Shown here piece by piece: positions 36,770 through 46,025 of a DNA stretch of 64,000 nt. The position numbers and the translations under genes were made by a program. Positions within the stretch are counted from its first letter, which is position 1, and each line of letters begins with the position of its first letter. Where the stretch lies: contig NZ_CP015418.1 in the NCBI RefSeq assembly GCF_001633165.1, forward strand, positions 2,418,001-2,482,000, read 5' to 3'. The notes beneath the pieces were generated by a model, which worked only from the letters and a program-made list of their open reading frames with translations, did not search any database and was not told the origin of the DNA. Origin of the DNA: Rhodovulum sulfidophilum DSM 1374 (GTDB lineage Bacteria; Pseudomonadota; Alphaproteobacteria; Rhodobacterales; Rhodobacteraceae).

Positions 36770-37161
36770 GCCGCCTCCGCGGTCAGGACCGGGCGGCGCA
36801 CGAGGCCGTTCCGGCCCATATGCTGCGCATAGCGCCCCGTCACCACGCCCATGGCGCCCGGCATCGCGCCCTCGCAGGCGGTCATCACCCAGTCGCCGCG
36901 CCGCGCGCCCGCGACCGGCAGCCGCGCCAGATGCGCGTCGACCAGCGCCTCGATGGAGCCGAAGCCCAAGGACACCAGCACCTTGGCGGCCCCGTATTCC
37001 GAACCGTAATCCGGCAGGCCCGGGATCGGATCTTCCCAGGTCATGCTCCGGGCGACGGCCCGGCAGAAGCCCAGGCAATCGGCCGTGCCCCAGGCAAAGG
37101 GCCGGTCCTCCCAGTCCCGCACCGCGGCCGACAGGCGCCGTTCCCAGCCCGCGCGCCTCAC
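36754..37161 (-). CDS. NlpC/P60-like tail assembly protein
   Basis: A 135-residue protein from GTG 37161. The catalytic Cys is in WGTADCLGFCRAVA and the partner residues probably in RRGDWVMT. Its place between the DUF2163-like gene and the J gene equals that of gp14 in Rhodobacter gene transfer agents, which are peptidoglycan-cutting tail components. The His of the family's Cys-His pair is not obvious, so activity is uncertain. Confidence 0.7.
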   Translation of the reverse strand: MRRAGWERRLSAAVRDWEDRPFAWGTADCLGFCRAVARSMTWEDPIPGLPDYGSEYGAAKVLVSLGFGSIEALVDAHLARLPVAGARRGDWVMTACEGAMPGAMGVVTGRYAQHMGRNGLVRRPVLTAEAAWRID

Positions 37162-37682
37162 GACCGCCCCCAGGTATCTTCGCGGTTCTGGATCGCCTGG
37201 ACCAGGTCGAAGCCCTGATCGCCCGGAAAGCGCTTCTTCTGGTCCTCGGGCAGGTAGTAGCACGGGAACTCGCGCCCCAGCGCCATGCTGCGGGGCTCGA
37301 GCGCCAGCGTGGTCGTGGCGGTGTCGGGGCCGTCATCGCTCTCCATCGTGTCGGCGACCCCGTCGAAGAGCACATCGGCCGTCTCGATCTGGCCGGTCTC
37401 GTCGAACAGCGCCAGGAACACCGTCACCCGGCGGCGCTGGAACTCCTCGAGCTCGGCCAGCGCCACCACCTCCGGATCGAGCCCGGAAAGCGTGATCGAC
37501 AGCCCCGGAATGCCTTCGCCCGAGGTCGCCTGCGCCTCGCCGACCGAGAGCATCTGCCCCGCGCCGAGATAGGTCACGCCCTCCCAGTCGACCTCGCCAT
37601 ACCCGGTGAACATCGCCAGGTCGCCGGTATCGAACCGGCAACGCACCAGCAGGCCGAGGATCCGATCTCCGCTTGCATCCAT
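37158..37682 (-). CDS. DUF2163/BR0599-like minor tail protein
   Basis: A 174-residue protein, mainly beta-strand: GLLVRCRFDTGDLAMFTGYGEVDWEGVTYLGAGQML, then LSITLSGLDPEVVALAELEEFQRRRVTVFLALFD, and the C-terminal YLPEDQKKRFPGDQGFDLVQAIQNRE, a stretch typical of siphophage tail hub proteins. It is next to the NlpC-like gene, overlapping by four bases, as gp13 is next to gp14 in gene transfer agents. Family naming is by resemblance and order. Confidence 0.65.
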   Translation of the reverse strand: MDASGDRILGLLVRCRFDTGDLAMFTGYGEVDWEGVTYLGAGQMLSVGEAQATSGEGIPGLSITLSGLDPEVVALAELEEFQRRRVTVFLALFDETGQIETADVLFDGVADTMESDDGPDTATTTLALEPRSMALGREFPCYYLPEDQKKRFPGDQGFDLVQAIQNREDTWGRS

Positions 37683-38072
37683 CACAGCGCCTCCATGATT
37701 TGCAATGTCCTTGTCCGGACCCGCGCCTGGCTGACGGAGAGCACGGTCTCGGGACCGGCCAGCGCCCATGTGCCGAAGGGCGCGCGCATCGCCACCGGAT
37801 CGCCCGGGGCGACGGGGCGGCGCAGCCGGGGCCAGAGCGTGACGCTCTGCCGGAAGGCCGGTGTGGGGGCCTCGGCCGCGGTGACGATATGCAGATGGCG
37901 GCCGAGGGTCAGGTAATCGCCCGGCAGCACCCGGTCGCCCGCCCTGGCGAGCTGCAGCACCAGCGCCTGCGCCCGGGCAGTGGCGGCGACCGCCACGACA
38001 GGATCGGCCGAGATCATCCCGTGCGGGCCGTCATACTCCATCGCGGCCATGTCGAGCTCGAAGCTGCCCGCG
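37682..38072 (-). pseudogene. Tail protein, N-terminally truncated at a deletion junction
   Basis: The last about 130 codons (MAAMEYDGPHGMISADPVVAVAA...TLWPRLRRPVAPGDPVAMRAPFGTWALAGPE) match residues 65-196 of the intact copy at 56840-57430. At about 38072 the homology ends, and the DNA becomes the start of the opposite-strand methylase-like fragment. The promoter and start codon are gone, so it is not made as a complete protein. Confidence 0.8.
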
Positions 38073-38074
38073 GG

Positions 38075-38508
38075 TCCGTTGGCCGGATCTGCCCGAGGAC
38101 ACCCGCCGCGCCATCATGTGGCGCCTGCTTGACGAGGGCGCCGCGCTGTTCTCGGCCTGCTGGCGCGCTCCGATCCCGCGCGTCGCGGTCGAGAACCCGG
38201 TGATGCACCCGCATGGCCGCGCCCGCCTGCCCGGCGACCTGCCCAAACCGCAGATCGTCCAGCCATGGTGGTTCGGCGAGCCCTTCTTCAAGGCCACGGG
38301 GCTCTATCTGCGCGGCCTCGCGCCGCTGAGCGCCACCAACCGGCTGACCCCGCCCGCGCCCGGCACCGAGGCGCACAAGCGCTGGAGCGCGGTCCACCGG
38401 GCCCCGCCCGGACCCGACCGCTGGAAGATCAGATCCCGCACCTTCGAGGGCCTCGCTGCCGCTGCGGCGGACCAATGGGGCGAAAACGCAAGAAAGGAGG
38501 CCGCCTGA
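38075..38508 (+). pseudogene. Phage DNA-methylase-like protein, N-terminus deleted
   Basis: Remaining residues start WPDLPEDTRRAIMWRLLDEGAALFSACWRAPIPRVAVENPVMHP and end WGENARKEAA. The larger copy at 58114 has the preceding PPCT motif (HPPCTRLCNSGVRW), as in phage cytosine-methylase-like proteins. Both lost the beginning. In-frame with no start codon; it ends with TGATG, shared with the next gene. Confidence 0.65.
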
Positions 38509-38798
38509 TGGCCGAGACTGCACCCGACCGGATCGAGGAGATCGAGAGCCTTGCCCGGCACAATTGCGACGAGCTGGCGGGGCTGACCGCCGCGCTCGAG
38601 GAGCTCCGCACCCGTGTTGCCAAACTGGAAGGCGCCGACGCCGTTCCGGCAGCCCCGCAGAACTGCCCCACCTGCCGGGGCAGCGGGTTCATTCGCGACT
38701 ATTGGCACCCGTATTGGGACAACGGCTACACGGAGACCGACTGTACGGCCTGCGGGGGAACGGGGAAGCTGACGGCCAGAGGCGCGACCGATGGTTGA
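38508..38798 (+). CDS. Small zinc-finger protein (DnaJ-type CxxCxGxG repeats)
   Basis: A 96-residue protein with an N-terminal coiled coil (IEEIESLARHNCDELAGLTAALEELRTRVAKLEG) and two zinc-ribbon halves, CPTCRGSGF and CTACGGTGK, as in DnaJ zinc fingers. It overlaps its neighbours by one base (TGATG) and eight bases, so is in the int operon. Role unknown, probably a phage early protein that binds nucleic acid or protein. Confidence 0.75.
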   Translation: MAETAPDRIEEIESLARHNCDELAGLTAALEELRTRVAKLEGADAVPAAPQNCPTCRGSGFIRDYWHPYWDNGYTETDCTACGGTGKLTARGATDG

Positions 38799-39126
38799 GC
38801 GCCTGCTGTCGATCCCGGAAGCGGCGCGCGCACTCGGGGTTCCGAAAGAGAGCCTGCGGCGGGCGGCCGACACCCATGGAAAGACCATCCGCATGGGGCG
38901 GGCGGTCAGACTGCATCCCGACGATCTGGAGGAATTGATCGAACTATGCCGCGTCGTCCCGAAGGTGCCCGCCTGTATTGGAGAGAGAAGTCAGGACAGA
39001 AACCTTATTGGGAGATCCGCGATGCCGGAGGGATCCGTCTCTCGACCGGTACGAGATGTCGCGAAGAGGCTGAAGCTCAGCTCGCGGCCTATATCGAGCG
39101 CAAGAGCCGTCCGACCGGTCCCGTAA
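38791..39126 (+). CDS. Excisionase-like MerR-type HTH protein, overlapping int by 181 bases
   Basis: Residues 1-55 form a short winged HTH (RLLSIPEAARALGVPKESLRRAADTHGKTIRMGRAVRLHPDDLEELIELC), typical of Xis/MerR-like DNA-binding proteins. The C-terminal 56 codons run through the start of the integrase gene in another frame and are not conserved between the two prophages. This is consistent with that part having no function of its own. Directional control of excision is inferred from location. Confidence 0.65.
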   Translation: MVERLLSIPEAARALGVPKESLRRAADTHGKTIRMGRAVRLHPDDLEELIELCRVVPKVPACIGERSQDRNLIGRSAMPEGSVSRPVRDVAKRLKLSSRPISSARAVRPVP

Positions 39127-40085
39127 ACCCGGACGAACTGAGCATTTCCCTCTGTCTCTCCATCTACGCCGAAGAGCACGCGGCCTTCGTCGCCGCGCCC
39201 GAACGTATCGGCTACGCCATCGAGGCGCTGGATGAATTCTGGCGCGATCTGCCCGTGTCTTCGGTCACCGGCGCGATGTGCCGCCGCTATGCGGCAACCC
39301 GCCAGCGCAGGTTCCGCGATGGACGCACCGCTCCCGTCAGTCCCGGCACGATCCGCCGCGAGCTGAACGTCCTGCAGGCGGCCATCAATCACTGCCATGG
39401 CGAAGGCTATCTGATCACCGCACCCAAGGTCACGTTGCCGCCCCGGCCTGATCCGGTCGAGAGGTTCCTGACCCGCCAGGAGGCCGCCTGGCTGATCCGC
39501 GCCGCACGCAATCTCCGCAGAGATGGACGCCATCTTGCCGATTTCATCCTGCACGGCCTCTATACGGGCAGCCGGAAGGACACGATCCTCGGCATGCATA
39601 TCGACACGCCCAGCGTTTCCGGCGGCCATGTCGACACCGTCCGCGGCATCCTCTACCGCAAGCCGATGGGCAAGGCCGAGACGAAGAAGCGGCAGCGTCC
39701 CGCCCGGCTGCCGCCGCGCTATCTCGCGCATCTCCGGCGCCAGGCCGCGAACGGGCGACGATTCGTGGTCCAGGACTGCGATGGACACAGGGTTGGCGAC
39801 ATCCGGAAGGGCTGGGCGCGGGCGGTACGGCTGGCCGAGGAGCTGGCGGCCGGGCAGGGGATCGAGATCGATCTCACCATGCCCGACGGCAAGGGCGGCC
39901 GGAAATACATCACGCCGCATGTCCTGAAGCACACGGCGATCACCTGGGCGGTGCAGCGCGGCGCGTTTCTTCCTGACGTTGCCTCATACTTTTCGACATC
40001 TCTGGAAACCATCGAGCGCGTCTACTGGCATCACAGCCCCGACCACCAGAGGAGTGCCGTCGAGGCGATGGACCGCAGGAAATGA
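38946..40085 (+). CDS. Tyrosine-recombinase integrase 1
   Basis: A 379-residue phage integrase. The SAM-like core-binding domain is at about 65-165. The catalytic domain contains Arg I in LYTGSRKDTILGM and box II HVLKHTAITWAVQRG, which has Lys where most members have Arg (a recognised variant). The Tyr nucleophile is likely in IERVYWHHSPDH. Start ATG 38946 gives MPRRPEGARLYW, shared with integrase 2. The gene ends 66 bases before the 66-bp att repeat. About 141 bases of it are duplicated at 21966. Confidence 0.9.
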   Translation: MPRRPEGARLYWREKSGQKPYWEIRDAGGIRLSTGTRCREEAEAQLAAYIERKSRPTGPVNPDELSISLCLSIYAEEHAAFVAAPERIGYAIEALDEFWRDLPVSSVTGAMCRRYAATRQRRFRDGRTAPVSPGTIRRELNVLQAAINHCHGEGYLITAPKVTLPPRPDPVERFLTRQEAAWLIRAARNLRRDGRHLADFILHGLYTGSRKDTILGMHIDTPSVSGGHVDTVRGILYRKPMGKAETKKRQRPARLPPRYLAHLRRQAANGRRFVVQDCDGHRVGDIRKGWARAVRLAEELAAGQGIEIDLTMPDGKGGRKYITPHVLKHTAITWAVQRGAFLPDVASYFSTSLETIERVYWHHSPDHQRSAVEAMDRRK

Positions 40086-40151
40086 GGCCCGAAACCCCCT
40101 GTCTGGGACTGGAGCGGGACTTCTCGAAACGGACAGCGCCGCGAAACTTCT

Positions 40152-40217
40152 GTAAGTATCTGATTTATTTGGCGCACCCGAAAGGATTCGAACCTTTGGC
40201 CTCTGCCTTCGGAGGGC
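40152..40217 (-). repeat. Att repeat with 3' part of tRNA-Arg (CCG), left copy
   Basis: Identical to 60277-60342 (66 bp). On the minus strand it includes the anticodon loop CTCCGAA (anticodon CCG), the T-arm AAAGG-TTCGAAT-CCTTT and the acceptor end with encoded CCA. The 5' half of the tRNA (D-arm, acceptor 5' strand) is not present next to it, so this is an attachment-site fragment, not a gene. Confidence 0.88.
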
Positions 40218-40298
40218 AGGGGGAGCGCGAATATTCGTGTTAAATTCCTCAAATGTTCTTTATTTGTATCCATTTCGCGCCGTGTCATTTGACGCAAA

Positions 40299-40317
40299 CC
40301 GCACCGAAACCGCACCG
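40299..40317 (+). promoter_or_regulatory. Candidate integrase arm site, left end of CRISPR element
   Basis: CCGCACCGAAACCGCACCG, containing two direct CCGCACCG units, 82 bases inside the left att. The same 19 bases occur at 60228-60246 near the right att. The rest of 40218-40433 contains no gene and probably the cas3 promoter. Confidence 0.55.
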
Positions 40318-40433
40318 GAGCTTTCCAAAGTAGACGCAGGAAGAGGTTCGGCGCGGTGCTTGGGTGGAACGATGGGCAAATATGCACTAATACGCGTCAC
40401 GAATAATGCTCAGTATGTTTTGTAAGGATGATC

Positions 40434-42941
40434 ATGGGCATCCTTGATTGGCCGGGAAAGAGCGCTTCGATAAGCGGTTCGAAGCCACATCCCGCAGCTT
40501 ATCATATGCTTGACGTGGCTGCAGTTTTTGAACGTCTGATCGAACCTTTCGGGGTGAACAATAGACTTCGCGATGCTCTGGTCCTGCTCTCGGCTCTGCA
40601 CGATCTTGGCAAGATCAGCGACAGTTTTCGGTGCATGCTCGAAGAACGGGCGCCTCAAAGGTTCCGCCACTGGCAATTGACCGAGGTGCTGCTTTACGAA
40701 TTCGATCCTTTTCTGGCCGAGCATCTGGGCGGCACCCCGTGGGTTCGTCAGTTGCTATATGCATCTGTTTCGGGGCATCATGGTCGCCCTTCCAAGCTCG
40801 ATCTGGGCGGCCTTGGCTATCCAGGTCGGCGTCCCCGCGACTACCGGCTTGCTCTTGCAGCAATCGGTAGCGCACAGGCCGATGCCGCCACGACCCTTTC
40901 GCGGTTTTGCGAGCTCTGGCCGGACGCTTCACTTGATGAAGTGACGGAAGATCACGCCGTCACGTTGTCTTGGTGGTTGTCAGGAATTTGCACCGCTGCC
41001 GACTGGGTCGGATCGAATACAAGTTGGTTCCAGCCCAAGGCGGAGGTTACCAGTCTCGAGGAATACCTAGACGGAACGCGCAGAGTTGCGGTCGACGCGG
41101 TGTGCGGGGCAGGTCTGTCCGGCGCGCTGACGAAGAACGAGCGGTTGTTCGACTTCGCGTTGCGTCCGATGCAGACCGCCTGTGCCGATGTTCCGATGAT
41201 CGAGGGCCCGATGCTGGCTGTGATCGAGGATGAGACCGGCGCCGGGAAGACCGAAGCGGCACTCCTGCTGGCGCAGAGAATGCTCCTGGCGGGCAAGGGG
41301 CGGGGAATGTTTGTCGCCCTGCCGACCATGGCAACGGCGGATGCGATGTTTCGGCGTGCGGCAGATGTCGTGGGGAAATTGTTTGGCGAGGACGCGTCGC
41401 TCACGCTGGCCCATGGTCGGGCAGGGTTGTCCGTTGCCTTCCGTGACATCGTGAATTCGACTGCCCGCAGCGAAGATGACGCCACCTGCTCGGACTGGCT
41501 TGCCGAAAGCCGACGACGGGCATTGCTTGCCGATGTGGGGGTTGGGACCATCGACCAGGCGCTCCTTTCGGTTTTGCCCGTAAAGTTTCAGGCCCTGCGC
41601 CATTTCGGGCTGTCTTCGAAGATCCTCATTGTGGATGAGGTGCATGAGTTGGGCGAGCCGTATATCGGTGCCGAGCTGGAGGCTCTTTTGCGTATGCATC
41701 GCGCGGTCGGCGGATCTGCGATCTTGCTGACGGCCACCCTTCCAATGAAGCAAAGGGCGCGGCTTCTGTCGATCTATGGAGGGCTCTCGGACAGTCCTGC
41801 CTATCCGGCGCTGACGGTCGCGGGAGGTGTCGCTAGGACCGACCTGCCACAGGCGACGGGCCCTAAGGGAGCGGTGCAAGTCGTGCGGCTGGCCAATCAA
41901 GATGATGCTGTCGCGATTTTGGCCGAACATGCCGGTCGGGGAAGCGCCTGTGTCTGGGTGCGCAATGCGGTGGACGATGCCATTTCGGCCGTAGAGTTGC
42001 TGCGATCGAGGGGCATCGAAGCCCGCTTGTTACATGCGCGCTTTGCGCTTTCTGACCGCAAGCGGATAGAGGCTGAGATCCTGGCACGGGTTGGCAAGGC
42101 GGGCGTCGACCGCTCTGGGTTCGTTCTTGTCGGAACGCAGGTTCTCGAGGCCTCGCTCGATCTCGATTTCGACGTAATGGTATCCGATCTGGCCCCGATG
42201 GCTGCGTTGGTTCAGCGGGCTGGACGGCTGTGGCGACATATGGATGTCCGGCCTGGGGCTGCGCGCCCGGTTCCAGCCCCGATTCTGCATGTCTTGTCCC
42301 CCGATCCCGGGGAAGTCACCAGCGACCGCTGGTTGCAATCCGTTCTCGACCGGGGGGCCTATGTTTATCCTGTCGCCGATCAGTGGCGCACGGCGAAGGT
42401 CTTGTTTGACGCGGGGCGGATAGAGGCGCCTTCCGGTCTGCGAACGCTCATCGAGGCGGTGCATGGGGAGGAGACCATTCCTGCCCCCGATGTGTTGAGC
42501 GACGCAGAATCCGTGGCGGAGGGGAAGGGGGCTGCGGCTCGTGGACATGCGGCGCAGAATATCGTCGAACTGGCGGCGGGCTATCGCATGGGCGGGCAGG
42601 CCAATGACGATGCCATTTATCCGACGCGGCTCGGAGAGGAGCAACGCGTTCTGGTCTTGGCCCGCTGGGAAGATGGCAGGCTTTTTCCATGGGCGGTCGA
42701 CATGTTCGAAGGTTGGGCGCTGTCCGAGGTTTCGGCGCGCCGCTCTCGCCTCGACGCACTGCCTCTTCCGGATCAGTCCGCTCCGGAGATCATGGCGATT
42801 ACACGGGATTGGCCGGACTGGAAGCGTGCCGAGCAGCGCTTATGCCCCGTTGCGGAAGACGGACACATCTGCGCGGGCCTGCGATACGATGAAAGACTTG
42901 GGCTGATCTTAGGAGAAATAGCCACCAAGGTGGGCATTTAG
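40434..42941 (+). CDS. cas3: CRISPR-associated helicase-nuclease Cas3 (type I-E)
   Basis: Degrades DNA unwound from a Cascade-bound target. The 835-residue protein has an N-terminal HD nuclease (HPAAYHMLDVA, SALHDLGKISDSF, VSGHHGRP) and a superfamily 2 helicase: motif I DETGAGKTEAALL, motif II VDEVHE, motif III LLTATLP, motif VI QRAGRLWRH. All key residues are intact. ATG 40434 is preferred over 40428 because AAGG lies at the right distance. It is separated from casA by 71 bases, so casA may have its own promoter. Confidence 0.95.
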   Translation: MGILDWPGKSASISGSKPHPAAYHMLDVAAVFERLIEPFGVNNRLRDALVLLSALHDLGKISDSFRCMLEERAPQRFRHWQLTEVLLYEFDPFLAEHLGGTPWVRQLLYASVSGHHGRPSKLDLGGLGYPGRRPRDYRLALAAIGSAQADAATTLSRFCELWPDASLDEVTEDHAVTLSWWLSGICTAADWVGSNTSWFQPKAEVTSLEEYLDGTRRVAVDAVCGAGLSGALTKNERLFDFALRPMQTACADVPMIEGPMLAVIEDETGAGKTEAALLLAQRMLLAGKGRGMFVALPTMATADAMFRRAADVVGKLFGEDASLTLAHGRAGLSVAFRDIVNSTARSEDDATCSDWLAESRRRALLADVGVGTIDQALLSVLPVKFQALRHFGLSSKILIVDEVHELGEPYIGAELEALLRMHRAVGGSAILLTATLPMKQRARLLSIYGGLSDSPAYPALTVAGGVARTDLPQATGPKGAVQVVRLANQDDAVAILAEHAGRGSACVWVRNAVDDAISAVELLRSRGIEARLLHARFALSDRKRIEAEILARVGKAGVDRSGFVLVGTQVLEASLDLDFDVMVSDLAPMAALVQRAGRLWRHMDVRPGAARPVPAPILHVLSPDPGEVTSDRWLQSVLDRGAYVYPVADQWRTAKVLFDAGRIEAPSGLRTLIEAVHGEETIPAPDVLSDAESVAEGKGAAARGHAAQNIVELAAGYRMGGQANDDAIYPTRLGEEQRVLVLARWEDGRLFPWAVDMFEGWALSEVSARRSRLDALPLPDQSAPEIMAITRDWPDWKRAEQRLCPVAEDGHICAGLRYDERLGLILGEIATKVGI

Positions 42942-43012
42942 CCCCATTTACAGCTGACGAACCGGATGCTTGTCTGTTTCAGACCTCTCTGGAAACGGAG
43001 CTATTATAAAGA

Positions 43013-44473
43013 GTGCTCAATCTGATCGAAGCCCCTTGGATTCCGGTTCTCTGCGAGGATGGCTCAAGACATGTTGTTGCTCCCTGGCAAATAGCCGAGC
43101 CCGGCATCCTGCGCCCGGACTGGCCGCGTCCCGATTTGAATTTGGCGTGCTATGAGCTTCTGATTGGCCTGGTTTTTCTGGCCGATCCGCCCGCAAACAA
43201 CGGTGACTGGCAGCGGCGCTTTGCGCCAGATCCGGATCGTTTGAAGGAAAAGCTGGCACGCTTTGCGGTGGCCTTCGATCTGTTGGGCGACGGGCCGAGG
43301 TTCTTGCAGGATCTGGCCCCTTTGGACGGGACGCCGAACCCGGTCGATATGCTTTTCATCGACAGCGCCGGGGCGAATACGGCGAAGAACAATGCCGATC
43401 TTATGGTGCATCGCGACCGTTATGGCATGCTTGATCTGCCGCTGGCCGCCATGGCGCTCTACACTTTTCAGGCGCATGCGCCTTCGGGGGGCGCCGGCAA
43501 CCGGACGTCGATGCGGGGCGGCGGCCCGTTGGTGACTATGGTCGACCCGGGAGATGGGCTCTGGTCGCTGGTCTGGGCGAATGTGCCCTGCGGCAGGTCT
43601 TCCGATCCCGATATCCTGCCCTGGATGAAACCCACCCGCCTGTCTGAGAAGGGCCAGAAAAGCCATCCGCCAGAGGGGCAGGTCTTTTCGGCTGAGGCCT
43701 TTTTTGGCATGCCGCGGCGGCTGCGGCTTGTCGGCTCTGGCGCGGGGATCGAGGGCGTCATCCAAAAGCCGTGGGGGGCGCACTACGCGTCGTGGAAGCA
43801 TCCCTTGAGCCCATATTACCGGCTTAAGGCCGGTGCGGAATGGTTGCCCAAGCACCCGCGTCCCGGTCGGTTCGGCTATCGCAACTGGCTTGGGGTGATC
43901 GCGCGCGAGGCCGGGAGCGAGAACAGTGAGTTGTCGCTGTCGCTTCGCGATTGGGGGCAGCGCGGGGGAGAGGCCTCGGTGATCGTTGCGGGCTGGGCGA
44001 TGGACAACATGAAGCCGCGTGACTTTGTCCTGTCGGTTCAGCCGTTTCTCGACCTTCCCATTGCGGCCGAAGACATGCTGGTTGGATTGATCCTTGCCGC
44101 CGATGCGGCAGCTGTGGCGCTGCGCGGCGCGCTTGCAGCCGTGTTGTCAGAAGGCGACGCCCGGGAGGCTGCACGAGAGGCATTCTTTGCGGCAACCGAG
44201 GGCATGTTCCTCGATCACCTTCAGACAGTGAAAGCCGGGGGAAGCCCTTGCGCCGACTGGCTGAACGACCTGCGCAGGCAAGCCCTGAGCCAGTTCGATG
44301 CGCTCGCCATGCCCGGACTTGATCGAAGGGAAAGCGATCGGATCCGGGAGATTGTCGAGGCGCGGAAAACCTTGTCGGGCTGCTTTGCAGGCTACGGAAA
44401 GCAGGGGAAGGCTCTCTTCCAGCATCTCGGCATGGAGCCTCCGGTGAGGGGTAATACGAGGAAATCGGCATGA
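43013..44473 (+). CDS. casA: Cascade large subunit Cas8e/Cse1
   Basis: Recognises the PAM and positions the target for Cas3. The 486-residue protein is recognised by LIEAPWIPVLCEDG at the N-terminus and by the conserved core (WLGVIAREAGSENSELSLSL...VIVAGWAMDNMKPRDFV) of Cse1 proteins. Start is GTG 43013. It overlaps casB by four bases (ATGA). The family varies much; identification rests on length, conserved N-terminus and operon place. Confidence 0.92.
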   Translation: MLNLIEAPWIPVLCEDGSRHVVAPWQIAEPGILRPDWPRPDLNLACYELLIGLVFLADPPANNGDWQRRFAPDPDRLKEKLARFAVAFDLLGDGPRFLQDLAPLDGTPNPVDMLFIDSAGANTAKNNADLMVHRDRYGMLDLPLAAMALYTFQAHAPSGGAGNRTSMRGGGPLVTMVDPGDGLWSLVWANVPCGRSSDPDILPWMKPTRLSEKGQKSHPPEGQVFSAEAFFGMPRRLRLVGSGAGIEGVIQKPWGAHYASWKHPLSPYYRLKAGAEWLPKHPRPGRFGYRNWLGVIAREAGSENSELSLSLRDWGQRGGEASVIVAGWAMDNMKPRDFVLSVQPFLDLPIAAEDMLVGLILAADAAAVALRGALAAVLSEGDAREAAREAFFAATEGMFLDHLQTVKAGGSPCADWLNDLRRQALSQFDALAMPGLDRRESDRIREIVEARKTLSGCFAGYGKQGKALFQHLGMEPPVRGNTRKSA

Positions 44474-44964
44474 GCGACGATCCGAAATCCCCAGGGGCAA
44501 TCGCCCGTGGGTGGTGGCGCGCGAATCTTGGCGCCCGAGAGAGCGCCGCCGCACGGGCGCTGGCTGCGCGGCTCCGCCGGGCCGCGCCGATGGCTGCGCT
44601 GTGCGAGCCCGCCGTCATGGAACTGGCTAGGGCATTGCATATGGGGCCTGGAAAGGCGGACAGTCTTGTGCGGCTGGTATGCCTGCTGGCAGAGGTGCGC
44701 GAAGAGGATGCCGCGACACTTGCCCGACGGCTGGGCGGGAGCGATCCGACAATGTCACCGCTCAGGTTTCAGCGCCTCATGAGGGCGGAAGGCGATGAGT
44801 TGATCGCGCTCTTGCGGCGTGCTGTCGGCATGGCGGACCGTCGCTGCAACGTCGCTGCTCTGGCGCAGGATCTTCTCTATTGGGAGGAGGCCCGGCCGCG
44901 CTGGTGTTTCCATTACTTTGGGGCCGACGCCCCCAGGGACGACCTCAAGGAGAGCGTTAAATGA
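44470..44964 (+). CDS. casB: Cascade small subunit Cse2
   Basis: A 164-residue helical protein that clamps the R-loop. Conserved features are the N-terminal ARGWWRANLGARESAAARALAARLRR and the C-terminal DLLYWEEARPRWCFHYF, which includes the WG/W-type end motif of Cse2. ATG 44470 overlaps casA and its TGA overlaps casC (both ATGA). Confidence 0.92.
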   Translation: MSDDPKSPGAIARGWWRANLGARESAAARALAARLRRAAPMAALCEPAVMELARALHMGPGKADSLVRLVCLLAEVREEDAATLARRLGGSDPTMSPLRFQRLMRAEGDELIALLRRAVGMADRRCNVAALAQDLLYWEEARPRWCFHYFGADAPRDDLKESVK

Positions 44965-46025
44965 GCACGTTTCTGCAGTTTCATCTGCTGACGACCTATG
45001 GCCCTTCGAACCCGAACCGTGACGATCAGGGACGTCCCAAGCAGGCCATGGTGGGGGGCAGTCCGCGACTGCGGATGTCTTCACAATCCGTCAAGCGTGC
45101 CTTGCGCGAGAGCGCGTTCTTCGAGCTCGATCTGCAGGGGAACATGGGCATCCGAACCAAACGGCTCTTTGAAAAGCTTGTCGAGCACTTGGACACGCAA
45201 GGTGTTCCGGGTGATGTGGCATCCGAAGCAGCCGCCCAGGTGGCAGAGATATTCGGTAAGCTGGAAGCGCCGAACAAGGCTGATGGAAACCGCGTGGCGT
45301 CGACCCTTGCGTTCGTCTCGCCGGAAGAATGGCGGCTGGCCGAGAACCTCGCGGGCAAGATCGTTGCCGGTGAAGATATGCCCAAGGAGAAGGATCTGAA
45401 AAAACTGGTCCTGCGCCACGCCGATGGAGCCGTCGATATCGCGATGTTCGGGCGGATGCTGGCTGCCGATGCCGATTTCAACCGCGACGCCGCAGTCCAG
45501 GTCGCCCATGCCATCACGACCCATACGGCCCAGGCCGAGGAAGACTGGTTCTCGGCCGTGGATGACCTGAACAAAGCCGAGGATACCGGGGCCGGGCATC
45601 TTGGAGAAACGGCGTTCGGGTCGGGCGTCTATTACCAGTATGTTTGCGTGAATGCAGATCTTCTGGTCGAGAATTTGGACGGTGATCGTGACCTTGCTGC
45701 GAAGGGCGCCGAAGCCTTGGCGCGTGCGATCGCTCAGACCTCGCCGCGCGGCAAGCAGAACAGTTTCGCCCATCATCCCCGGGCTCATTACGTTTTGGCC
45801 GAAAAGGGGACGCAGGCGCCACGTGATCTCTCCGGGGCCTTCTTCTCGCCGATCAGGGAGCAACCGATCCTTGACAGCTCGGTGGCGTCGCTGGTCCGGA
45901 CCCGGGACGACATCGATGCGGCTTATGGGCAGGCATGGGACGCCGATTGCATAATGCATGTTGGGGTGGGCGGAACGCTGGACGAGATCGTCCTGTTTGC
46001 GGGTGATGCCGTGCGAGACGCCTGA
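44961..46025 (+). CDS. casC: Cascade backbone subunit Cas7e
   Basis: The 354-residue RNA-binding backbone protein, six copies per Cascade. It starts MSTFLQFHLLTTYGPSNPNRDDQGRPKQAMVGGSPRLRMSSQSVKRALRES, the Cas7e signature, and includes AFGSGVYYQYVCVNADLL and RGKQNSFAHHPRAHYVLAE. Full length. Translationally coupled on both sides. Confidence 0.95.
   Translation: MSTFLQFHLLTTYGPSNPNRDDQGRPKQAMVGGSPRLRMSSQSVKRALRESAFFELDLQGNMGIRTKRLFEKLVEHLDTQGVPGDVASEAAAQVAEIFGKLEAPNKADGNRVASTLAFVSPEEWRLAENLAGKIVAGEDMPKEKDLKKLVLRHADGAVDIAMFGRMLAADADFNRDAAVQVAHAITTHTAQAEEDWFSAVDDLNKAEDTGAGHLGETAFGSGVYYQYVCVNADLLVENLDGDRDLAAKGAEALARAIAQTSPRGKQNSFAHHPRAHYVLAEKGTQAPRDLSGAFFSPIREQPILDSSVASLVRTRDDIDAAYGQAWDADCIMHVGVGGTLDEIVLFAGDAVRDA

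Larger units (their letters stand above)
30387..40217. mobile_element. Prophage 1, internally deleted; integrase end at a tRNA-Arg att repeat
   Basis: From left to right: HNH remnant, Dam, spanin, endolysin, holin, DUF2730, fibre, tail-tip J, NlpC, DUF2163, truncated tail protein (all minus), then a deletion junction near 38075, and plus-strand truncated methylase-like gene, zinc-finger gene, excisionase-like HTH, integrase, att repeat. Terminase, portal, capsid, tape measure and replication genes are missing. The left att was not found, so the left boundary is approximate. Confidence 0.8.

Noticed and set aside
34085..36832. Long plus-strand frames over the tail-tip genes (also 53257-55293)
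   Set aside because: Antisense shadows of the J-like genes; His/Gly/Arg-rich composition without domains.
40152..40217. A tRNA-Arg gene
   Set aside because: Only anticodon arm, T-arm and 3' acceptor are present; no D-arm or 5' acceptor strand, here or at 60277.
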